From Membranipora membranacea (lineage: Eukaryota; Bryozoa; Gymnolaemata; Cheilostomatida; Membraniporidae), in NCBI GenBank assembly GCA_914767715.1, contig OU612073.1, positions 2,356,001 through 2,420,000 of the forward strand: a DNA stretch of 64,000 nt, read 5' to 3'. Positions 13,301 through 25,300 of this stretch are shown piece by piece (within the stretch, counting starts at the first letter, position 1; the number at the start of each line of letters is the position of its first letter). The position numbers were made by a program, and so were the translations under genes. Under the pieces are notes generated by a model. That model was not told the origin of the DNA. It searched no databases and worked only from the letters and a program-made list of their open reading frames with translations.

Positions 13301-16300
13301 CATTAGAGAGGAATGTGGTCAGCTGATGAGAGAGAGGTACATCTTTGTTAGTGTGTCTCAGAGGAGAATACCAATCTGGATCTACTTCTGTCTCAGGCCC
13401 ACACTCTTGTAGATACAGACAGTGAGCACAGTAGAACTCACAGATAGGTCGAGCTGCGACCCAGATAGACAGCAGGTGGTTGATAAGTGAGTCTGTGATG
13501 CTGATCAGCCGCTTCCATGAGGAATCTAACTCCTCCACAGGTGTATCCACCTGAACAGTGACTCTGCGATCAGCACTGCTGTGTCTTACACTGCTAACAG
13601 TGTTACCATGATGTACCATAGCTCCACTCCGAGCTGTTCTGATACGATTTCCGGAGTCAGTGAAGGGGGACAGATATACACAGGTTAGCAGGTAGTATGC
13701 ATATGAGGGAGGGGATAGGCCAAGAAACTTGATATCTACTCTAAGTTGTAGAAGTTTGTTGTCCGCAGGAATAAGGTCCAGTGAGTCAGTGGAGAAGTAA
13801 GGGATGATGAATGTATTTCTTGGTGTTTTGTGAATTGGACCACATAAGAGATGGAATGCCTTGAGTAATGGCAACGCCACCTCATATGGAAAGTTATGTT
13901 GTGAATACAAACTCGATAGAACAGCCTCATCAACAACACCACTTTGCAACAGCTGACCAACAAGTTTCTCATACTTCACTTTAGGAATCATCTCATTTCC
14001 TACAGCTATGAAGTTTGGTTGGGCTGCCAGTCTAGACTCCCATCGATCTCTCAATCTGTGATGAAACAAAAGGGCGATGGCATCAGTGACGGCAGTAAGT
14101 CTGTGGAAAACATATCCCCTCAGACTATCCTCATGTTCAAACCGTAGCACCGTCAGATTTGCGTCACCTGGGAATTTCTTTGTGACTTCAGTGAGAAGAA
14201 TGAAGGGCACATCACTGTTCTGATCAAAGAAGAGAAGCAGTAACTCCCAAAGTTTTGGGATTATTGTGAAGAACGGTTCAGCTCTGATCTGAAGGGTCTG
14301 CAATATCTGAAGAATAATCTCCTTACTGTTATCACTGCTATCTAACTCAAATATATTCTGTGGAGGAAAGATTTCTGATGATGACGAGAAGAGGGCAATA
14401 CTACAGAACTCAGATTGGCCTTTAGTAAATCTCTTCTCCTCCTCTATCATATCCCTGATTAGAGAAGTCAGAGTACCTAGCAGCTCAATCTTTCTGGTGT
14501 CAAAAACAGAAACATCAGAGAATTTGTCTTTATGGGTGAGGACAAGAAGAGGAGGGCCTAGACGAGGACATGACACATATAAATGTGACATGTAGTCCAG
14601 GACTAGTATCCTCACCGCTTCTTTTGGGCCACCTGATGACAACAACTCCTCAAACTGCTCCATATTGACAACAATGACTGGAATATAATTACTTCGTATT
14701 ACCATATGATAGGAAATATGGTAAATACGGTCACCTCCAAAATCAAATACTTTCAACTGTGACTCTCCAACTGTGATCTCAGCCATTCTGAAAACCTCAG
14801 TAGTGTCATCCTCAATCCCTTCTCTGTTACGATATGTGAGACTTCTTTCCTTTGTTTTCAAACTATTAATGAGACTAGTTTTACCTGCCATTCTGTTACC
14901 GATCACTGCTGCAGATACTATAGGGAGCTTTACACCACCGTGCTGTTCGAGATCTGTGTAGTATTTTCTTATAGCCTGCAGGCCCTGCTCACAGACTGCA
15001 TAGGGAGGAGATGTCAGAGCTCCACAGCCAAGACATTCCAGGTTCTCTAGAGCAGGTAGAAGAAGAAGACGAGAGTCTAATGATTGGAGGTTTCTGTTAG
15101 AGTTGAGGTACAATGTCTTGAGCTTCTTCAGTTGTATAATAACTGGTGGGAGGGATGTGAAGTTATTAAGTCCTATATTTATGGTCTCCAGGTTCGAGAG
15201 ATTTGACAACCTGAAATAATAATTGTATGAGCTATAAGAATTTAGATAAAATACAGACGTCTATTCTCAATATCAGTCTACAGCTCTTTTGGCACCATTG
15301 CCTGAAATAATTGTAAAGCATCAAAGGGCAGATGATAGTGTTGCTCAAGTATCACAAATATAGACATGACATAAATTTAATTCAACACTGTGTTAATTAC
15401 ATCATGCATCATTGGGTGATTATATCTGGTAGGTCGTAACTTGTCTCCCTCCGCTCAATATCTCACCCCATCCTAACAACTCCTCACCAATGAGTGAAAT
15501 TATGATTAATTTGTATTTATAATGGCTATGTGCGGCTTCAGTACGTTTGCGTACAAATCCCAAAATAATCATTCGTGGCCGACATCAATGATTCTTTTTG
15601 AAAGTTGGTGTAATCGCACATAGGCAACTTAAAGTAGACTGCCCTGTTCATATTTTATTATTTTATTATGTGTGATAGTTTGGCAACTTTTTGAATAGGC
15701 AAAAATTGACATCTTAGGTCAGATTCGCAGCCTCTTTGTGTTTTTGGGAAATTCTCACAATTCCTCAAAAGAGGTTTGTCTGAAGAGAATCATATTGTCT
15801 TTGAAAGGGTGAAAGAAAACGTCATGGCCAACATAGTCTCGCTTCTCAAGTCTTATATGGGCTCATTTAATGAGACAGCAAGATGGCGCTGATGGCTACT
15901 ACCTCCACTACTATCGACTTCCTCAACATGGAAGCTCTACACCTAATTTTATCATCCTACCAAAAGCTTCATAGGCGTACCAGGACAAAAGGTTCTTTTA
16001 CAGATGCGATTTCCACCATGTTGAAAATGATCAGATGTCAATCAGCTGTTCTCAGCTCATCTCTACATTTTAGGTATGCAGTTGACTCTGCAGGCATTTT
16101 CTATCTACTTTGCTTGTTGACAGTTGAGGGACTTCAATTGAAATTGAACCCAAAGGTTTTTTATTATGGGAACTCAACTCTTTAGGAAAAAAATCTGAAT
16201 TAAATCTCATGTAAGAGCAAGATGGCTCTGAATGTCGCCAACCAATGCTTTGAAAATATACAGCGAAGAGGCAAAAAATTGGTTTCCGAAAAAAAGACTT

Positions 16301-19300
16301 CCACATTTTCCAAAAACACGGATTTGATGACGACAATTAAAAAACTATGGTAAACACGTCAAACATCACTACTGTATCATATATATATTTTGGGTCTACA
16401 TTATTTGAAAATGCTACTTGTAGTATAGACAAATCGGAAAATAATTTTTCACTTAATGTTTGCTCCTGAAACGTACAAAATATATTTTAAGACATCGAGA
16501 ATTCGTCTTCATCGTGTGAAATCCTAAAATTTTGGAAAACAGAAATTTGCGTTACGTGTGTACTGTGTACTGAAGTGGAAAATTTTCTCGAAAAAGCGAA
16601 TTTTTTAGAGGGAAAACAATTATTAGTTGTCTTCTTCTTGTACAGGAAGAAACCAGTCTCTCAACTTACTTATATCATAATTATTCTTAATGGACAACTG
16701 TCGAATTCCTATTGGCTGAGGGATGGGAGCTTTCACCATTCCAGTCAGTTGCATGTTAATGCACTGATCTTTCTGAATTTGGGTAACTTGAAATTTGAGG
16801 ATGGCTTTAAAAGACTAACGGAAACATACATACTTATATCAGTCATTAATAAAGGATACACACATATACCTGGTACTCATATCAGTATATCGAATATCTA
16901 TATAATTAATAAATATGATGGTGGCGTTTAAAAAACCTGTTGGAAATATATATATATATATATATATAATATAGATAAAATGATATATATATATGTAAGG
17001 ATGACATCAGATGTGAATAGACAAATTCATATCATCATCATTAATATGTCATCATGTTAAGAATGTGCCAAGATTCATGACTGATTGTGCTGTCATCGAA
17101 ATTAATTGATTGAATATTCATTTGCTCGCTGTATCCTGATTACATTTTGTTACCATCATATGAACTGCTGTATTACTATTGGTTTAGATATTTTATGTCT
17201 CATATATATATATAAGTTTTACTATCAAATAAACCAGTTAATAAGTTGCAACGAAGTAGCGTAGTACTTCTAAATGATCACAAATACCCACCACAACTTG
17301 TAAGGACAGCGCACCCTTACATCTGGTGACAGAACTGGGATTTGAAAGTTAAGACAATGGATCCTGGAAATCGCAACGAATATGACGGTGGCGAGGAGGT
17401 CAACCGCAATGAAAAAGACGGTGGCGAGGAGGTCGACCGCAATGAATATGACGGTGGCGAGGAGGTCAACCGCAATGAAAAAGACGGTGGCGAGGAGGTC
17501 GACCGCAACGAAAAAGACGGTGGCGAGGAGGTCGACCGCAACAAAAAAGACGGTGGCGAGGAGGTCAACCGCAACGAAAAAGACGGTGGCGAGGAGGTCG
17601 ACCGCAATGAAAAAGACGGTGGCGAGGAGGTCGACCGCAATGAAAAAGACGGTGGCGAGGAGGTCGACCGCAATGAAAAAGACGGTGGCGAGCAGGTCGA
17701 CCGCAACCTCGAGAACGAGGAAGAGGAGCCAGTAGACGAGGCTCTGCAACAAATAAATGATGGCTTGGGAGCTATCAGGCAGGATATGCAAGCCCAGGAG
17801 GAAGCGTGGAAAGAGGACCTTGTGCAGTTTACAATGACATTTGCTGCTCAACAAAAACAGCTAATGGAACAGGTCACTGAGCAGGTGACCAAGCAAATTG
17901 AGGAGATGGGGAAACAGATGATGACAAAAATGGCGAATGAGAGATCATGGACGACAATGGGACAGATGGCTACAGCACCAGTAATAAACACAAACATGAG
18001 GACACAGACACAGCTGAATGTTGAACAAACACCAAGCCCAGGTAAGAGTTATCCATCAGCAAGCAGTAATTCAAATAATTCAGGAAAGAAAGATTGGGTA
18101 AAGTTTGATCTCAAATTTACTGCCAAATCCATTCAGCAACAATCAGGTGAAAATGTGAAAACCAGTCAACATGGTAATATTAGAGATCATAATCAATGTA
18201 GAGAGCACGCCCGTGGTAGAGGCAGAGGCAGAGGAGGTCGTGGTACACACACTATGGCCAATTCTCAGGTCCCTCAGGAGCCTCCAGATCCAGGAATTAA
18301 TCAACCATCTGAAAATACAAATAATAGGCATTATGAGGAGTTTGACAATCGCATATTTGACACATGTGCCATTGATGTGATTGATGACATTGACTATGAC
18401 AATAGGAATGTGACCACTGAATTTTCAAATGACACACCACAGTATGTGTCAAAGAAAACAATGACTGGGACAAAAATTTCCAAATATAGACTAACATCTG
18501 GACTTGTTTTTATCATCTTAGCTATTTGTATGACCCTACTAGGTTTTGTCGGTAACGTGAATGTAACAACACCAATGATATGCAAAACTGATCATCCGGT
18601 TGCTAAATTCAGACTGCCAAAACTATCAGGTTGTGATCTCAAACGTGGCCACATGGACTTGCATGCATCAATAGACCAGAATGTGACTTTGTTCAAACCG
18701 AATCTGATTCAATATAAATCCAAGGCATATCACTGTAACATACTTAGAACTGACATCACAACACATGCAGGATTTTTTGGTGAGTATAGGAATAGGACGA
18801 CTACACACACAAATGAACTCGTGACAATGGAAACTTGCAAAAACATGGTACAATTTAAAAGGGCACCTTTTGGTGACATGACTGAAGTAGGTGGAATATA
18901 CCAAACTCAAATTGCAACTGATTTTAAATATCACACAGGATTTAAGTGCTGCACTGACTATGACTTTTCATCTAAGAATGATTTTCTCTATGAATCTGTG
19001 GTAATTATCAGACATGGCAAAGATGAGGACATGCAGAGCCCGGTGGGTAGCACAGCTCACTGTGACTACCATTCATGTTTTTGTAATTTGTTTGATGAAT
19101 CAGGACTGTTATGGACACAAAATGAAAAAGAAAAATGTCTCTATTTACCGCATATATTCTATCAAGGAAAACTACTGCAGAGGACTTGGCTATCAAATGA
19201 CGGGGAATTGGCCTTGACTTTTGCAAACCCAAAGAGTATTCAGCAAAACGAGGACTGTGGCGGGTTTGTAGACATAACTGACCAGGGTGTCGCAGTTAAA

Positions 19301-22300
19301 GTTGGTGACCTAACTAACACAAGGGAGAAACGACAGATAGAGGGGACCGTTTTAGCGACTGAATTGAATTCTAGACTACAGGCAATTGGAATACATGTTT
19401 CACAGAATTTTAACAAGATGTTTCACACAACATTTAGGCTAACTTGTCAAAATATGATGAAGATGGCGAATCTTTTACTTGTATCACTTGATGAACATCC
19501 TATTCTGTCTGCGAGACATCTGTTGAATAATTCATACATTTATGCACAGAAACCACATGATTTCATAACCATCTATCCTTGTCAGCCAGTGGACCACTAT
19601 GAGATTATCTCTTCACCAGAACAATGCACGAAACGAATTCCAATGGCTGTTTCATTAGGTGTCACCAACAGGACTATGTGGTTAAACCCTCATGACAACA
19701 ATCTGCATGACACTCCAAGCCTCATTGACTTTGCATTAAATCAGGAGATTCCAATGGTAATTGGTGGAGATTTATTCTTCTATGCATACATATTTATGGG
19801 ACTGCCAGGAGGGCCAGTGGCATTGACAAGCTGAATACGATAGCGCTTGATTTTTCTGATTTGGGAAACAATATTGGTCAACCTGTCATACATAAACTAC
19901 TATTATATGATTGGCATTTATTTAGAGGAAAATTTACATTGAATGACTTGACAGGTGCCATGCAATATCAACATACATACTTGGGAATCTAATAGGCATT
20001 ACAGACAATAATAATGCAAACAAAAACCCCCTTGAGGAAATGCATGATTCCTTGAAGGTTGCATGGGCATTGGCAAGGGATAACTTGGAATGTGCGCAAA
20101 CTAACTATAAATACTACCATGATCTTAATACTAACGGACATCAATATAAGGTTGGGGATGTGGTTTACGTGAAGGTTCCCCATATGGCAGTTGGCAATAT
20201 TAAGAAATTTTCTTCTTCATATCAAAGGCCTTATCTGATTGTTATGTTAAATGGATTAAATGCTGATGTTAGGGCACTAGGCACAACTGGTTTGCCAGTG
20301 GGCACTCAGTTCACTACCCACCTGGTGCGTTTGAAGAAAGCTAAGGCACCTTTGACATCTGATTTTGCTCCTGCCAGCTATGTATCTGTAAATAGGAAAC
20401 CTGCAACTAATCCTGCTGTGGCCGTTCCAGCTTCGAACTCCGCTACACCAGCTCAGAATGATTCTACTAAGACAAGTTCACATGGCTATAATCTACGAAC
20501 TAGGAATAACTAATCCCTTCGCACATACACTTATGACAGCTTATGACAGCTTATGCAATTATTATTCTATTTATAAATGTATCTGACTTAATAATAACCG
20601 CTATAAACTAACTGCTTCATCGCTATGGCATGGGCATATACAATAACATTGGTGATGTCTGGCTGAATGATGTGTTATTCAATTGACATGTAATTGTGCC
20701 CAAAAACTATTACCCACAATTAATACTCAAAATTATCACACGAGCTTATTACAAAAAAAAATAACTTAAAATAAAAGGACAGAGAATTGGTATCTAAGGC
20801 GAAATTGGTCCCACCTGAATATTTTGAGTGCGTTTTGAGTTGTTGTGCACTCTTTTGGCTGGCCACTTGGATTGAGCAGTCTCTCTTCTGTGGATCTGGA
20901 TTCTTGACGCTCTATGGAGGAGTGGTATGGCGTATCCTGGACTGGAAAGTTGCTTGGATGGAAACATTGCACACTGTGGACATGCAAAACAGTGCTGCCT
21001 GGATTTGGAATCTTCACACTCTATGGACGAGTGGTATGGCGGGACCTGGACTGGAAAATTGCTTGGATGGAGACATCGCACACTGTGGACATGGAAAACA
21101 GTGCTGCATGGATCTGGAATCTTTCTTCTGACCTCACCAAGTTCAAAGAGATGGTCGTATATAGGATAAAGAAGCCAGGGGAGTTTGGCGCCTCCTACTA
21201 CTGGTCTGCCGAAGACTTCCATCTCTGGTGTGTGTCACAGCTCTTGATTGTCAAGATGGGCTGTACCTGTGTGCATTCAGCACCTGGATTTCCGATGGAG
21301 TGAAGGATGAATCGGCATGGGTAGTGGAATGTGAAGGACATAGTAATGGATGGTCTGAGTGATGAAACCCTCTAGTATGACTGGATTGGAGAAGAGATGG
21401 AGTGGAATAATAACCCTTAGGTTAAGTTTAAAGATATGACATATTGACATTGAAACTTGAGAGGGGAGGGATGCATTCTATTGATAGACAACCATAAAAA
21501 CAAAAAGAAATTGCATTCCTCGTGTATTTAGTGGCATGAATCACCTTCATAATTAAATGATCTATAAAATTTTAATATCTTTATATCGGATACAACCAAT
21601 GCATAACATAATATTCTTTACATTGAACATTTACATGTAGATTAGCTGATTAATATTTTTAATGAATACATTTTATTACTTTCAGAGACAGAATAGTCCT
21701 TCGGACTTTCTTGAGTAAAACCAGACTAGTGCGACTGATCCCTATGATGGTAACCGAAAGTAATCCAGTATACACAGCGGAAGCGTTAAACCCTGAGTTG
21801 AAAAGGCAGTACAATTTTAGTGAAGTATGGCACAAACAATGAAGTCTACCCAACCTAATAACCTTCATTACACAACTAAGACAAGTCATGTTCTCCTACA
21901 GTAAAAGAGGACAACTCCTGATACATCAACAGAATGCACCAGAGATGAACACTGAAGGCTGATTAAGAACCAACAACATCACATCAACTATCAGCAGCCT
22001 CATCAACAACCAACATACCAAGAAATCCCCAACAACACCAAACAACAACAAAGAACAATCTAAGCTGAGAGATAAACCTACAAGAACCAAAACTCCCCCC
22101 CCCCCTTACCTGACCACAATAGATCTTCACCAACTGCATCATCGACTACCAACTACTCAACAATTCCAGAAGCTAACGTTACCACAAGATACAACAAACT
22201 CTATCGGCTTCGCCTGAGAGGGGAGGTGTAAGGATGACATCAGATGTGAATAGACAAATTCATATCATCATCATTAATATGTCATCATGTTAAGAATGTG

Positions 22301-25300
22301 CCAAGATTCATGACTGATTGTGCTGTCATCGAAATTAATTGATTGAATATTCATTTGCTCGCTGTATCCTGATTACATTTTGTTACCATCATATGAACTG
22401 CTGTATTACTATTGGTTTAGATATTTTATGTCTCATATATATATATAAGTTTTACTATCAAATAAACCAGTTAATAAGTTGCAACGAAGTAGCGTAGTAC
22501 TTCTAAATGATCACAAATACCCACCACAACTTGTAAGGACAGCGCACCCTTACATATATATATATATATTCCTATCAGTCATAATATACAGAACACACAC
22601 ACATACCTGGTACTTATCTCAGTGAGCCCACAATTATACAGACGCAGCACAGTCAGCTCAGTCAGCTCACACAGAGCATCAGGTACAGATCTGAGTGCTG
22701 GGTTATTACTGAGGTCCAGGATCTGTAACTTAGTCAGCTGTGATATCCTGTATTATATATAATATGAGTCAGATATAATTACTTGTGCTGGAGGATTAAT
22801 ATTATACAGCAAGATATTTCTCAAACAATATATTAAATTTTCTTCATTTCGCATGAATATGATCAAAGTATATCATAATATCTCATATTAAATCTGAATA
22901 TCTATATAATTAATAAATATAAAATTATTCTCTGGCTACATGAGTGCAAAGATGAATTTACGATACTGATATCAGTCATAATATACAGAATACACACACA
23001 TACCTGGTACCTATCTCAGTGAGACCACAATTATGCAGAAGCAGCACAGTCAGCTCAGTCAGCTCACACAGACCATCAGGTACAGATCTGAGTGCTGGGT
23101 TATTACTGAGGTACAGGGTCTGTAACTTAGTCAGCTGTGATATCCTGTATTATATATAATATGAGTCAGATATAATTACTTGTGCTGGAGGATTAATATT
23201 ATACAGCAAGATATTTCTTAAACAATATATTAAATTTTCTTCATTTCGCATGAATATGATCAAAGTATATCATAATATCTCATATTAAATCTGAATATCT
23301 ATATAATTAATAAATATAGAATTATTCTCTGGCTACATGAGTGCAAAGTTGAATTTACGATACTGATATCAGTCATAATATACAGAACACACACACATAC
23401 CTGGTACTGATATCAGTGAGCACACATTGAGACAGATACAGCTTAGTCAGCTCAGTCAGCTCACACAGACCATCAGGTACAGATCTGAGTGGGTTATCAG
23501 TGAGGTCCAGGTACTGTAACTTAGTCAGCTGTGATATCCTGTATTATATATAATATGAGTCAGATATAATTACTTGTGCTGGAGGATTAATATTATACAG
23601 CAAGATATTTCTTAAACAATATATTAAATTTTCTTCATTTCGCATGAATATGATCAAAGTATATCATAATATCTCATATCAAATCTGAATATCTATATAA
23701 TTAATAAATATAGAATTATTCTCTGGCTACATGAGTGCAAAGATGAATTTACGATACTGATATCAGTCATAATATACAGAACACACACACATACCTGGTA
23801 CTGATATCAGTGAGCCCACAGTTCCTCAGATCCAGCTCAGTCAGCTCAGTCAGCTCACACAGAGCATCAGGTACAGATCTGAGTGCAGTGTTATTACTGA
23901 GGTACAGGCTCTGTAACTTAGTCAGCTGTGATATCCTGTATTATATAAAATATGAGTCAGAAACAGTATCTTGTGCTGGAGGATTTAAGTTATCATGCAT
24001 TTTTAAATGATAAATCCAATTTTCCTCATTGCACATAAACATCATCAAACTATATCATAAATCTCATATCAAATCCGAATATCTATATAATTAATAAATA
24101 TAGACTTATTCTCTGGCTACATGAGTGCAAAGATGAGATTGTACAGCACATGTTGTTTAAAATTTTATATATTAGTACATATAGAACATGGCCAAGTTCA
24201 ATACACAAGTTTAAATACTTTAATTACTAATTCCTTGATGGTATGCAGTAAAGTTTTTTGTTAAGTTCCAAGATTAAATCTAATCATATATTTTCAATTT
24301 GCCTATGTATGTTATTTGTGGTGTATACTGGCCACCAATAATAAAAATGGGCGATGCAAGAGTAGCCGGTGTCACATAGAAGGCTGCGGATAGATTGTTT
24401 CATGTAAGGTTTTCTCATTTCAATTCCCATCAAAAGAATGGAACAAAACGACATCAAATAAGACTTAATTCAAGCTTGCTGTTGGATAAGAATATTTTGC
24501 TAATGCTTTAGTAAGTGTGAGTAAGCGGGCTGTGCGACAAGGATAGAGATAATAGGAGCCTTGCCCGGGTCATATCACTGATAAATAACTCAGAAATTTA
24601 GCATAATAGTATCATGTGTACTCTACTTACCTCTGCCATTCAAATGTGCCCTGCCTGAGAGAGTCTGTATTTATACTCTCCAGTTTGAGCTTTAGGAGAT
24701 GAGGAGCTATAACTGGTAACCAGGAGGGGATACTCATCAGACGAAAGATACAGAGATGAGTGATAGAGTTATCTCCCTTCTCTAACTCTATCTCCTCTAC
24801 TGTCATCACTCTGTAGTCTGTGTACCCTAAGTGAAGTATCCCCTCTATCTCCTCCTCTCCTGAGTGTCTGTACCAGACTCTGTACTTCTCTATAATGTGA
24901 TTATAATATAGATAAACAACAACCAAACAACCTGTGAGAATAGGAATGCAACAAAATTATGAGTTGTCTGACCTTACATGCCAATGTCTATTGCTTTTAA
25001 AAACCGTCAGCAGGGAGAACTATCCTTGCTTTTAGCTGTTGCAACAGTTTCTGTTTCCTAACATTAGGATAAGGTCCCTCATTTCAGAGATTGAAATATT
25101 GTCATGAAAGCGGAACAGTTCTGAGCTATTTTCAGTTACTGAAGAGGTTCACTGCTATAACTGTAAACAGGATTAATGATGCCCTTTGCTTACAACAATG
25201 AGTAAGATAATTCCCTCTGTAAACAGGAAATACAGTCATACCATCATTATCAGTGTTATCCCCTCTCTCATCAGCAGAGTTATCCCCTCTCTCATCATCA

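Larger units (their letters stand above)
16994..22554 (+). mobile_element. Young LTR retrotransposon in an intron of copy A
   Basis: Two 328-bp direct repeats (16994-17321 and 22227-22554), starting TGTAAGG and ending CTTACA, bracket a 4905-bp interior. A TGG-starting primer-binding-site-like sequence follows the left LTR at about 17324, and a purine tract (GAGAGGGGAGG) sits directly before the right LTR. The flanks are (TA)n, consistent with a 4-bp TATA duplication, though the repeat makes this ambiguous. The element lies on the plus strand, opposite to its host gene. It is Ty3/gypsy-like by the integrase remnant. Reverse transcriptase, RNase H, protease and the integrase core are absent, so it is non-autonomous. 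The paralogous intron of copy B lacks it. Confidence 0.9.

Noticed and set aside
15883-16185. Plus-strand 100-residue frame
   Set aside because: The paralogous copy has an in-frame stop and there is no domain. It lies within an intron.
16575-16931. Frames on either strand in the LRR-Roc intron, also present at 38201-38428
   Set aside because: The minus-strand frame ending VQEEDN is similar in both copies, but so is the whole intron. Its possible acceptors do not fit the phase of the LRR exon, whereas direct splicing of LRR to Roc fits perfectly.
17270-17854. Long open frames on the opposite strand and in a second forward frame over the 33-bp repeat
   Set aside because: The 33-bp unit is a multiple of three without stops in these frames, so repetition alone opens them. 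The sense frame continues into the long ORF.
20794-21303. Overlapping frames in the 3' part of the retrotransposon
   Set aside because: They lie in an imperfect tandem duplication, have no recognisable domain, and conflict with one another on both strands.
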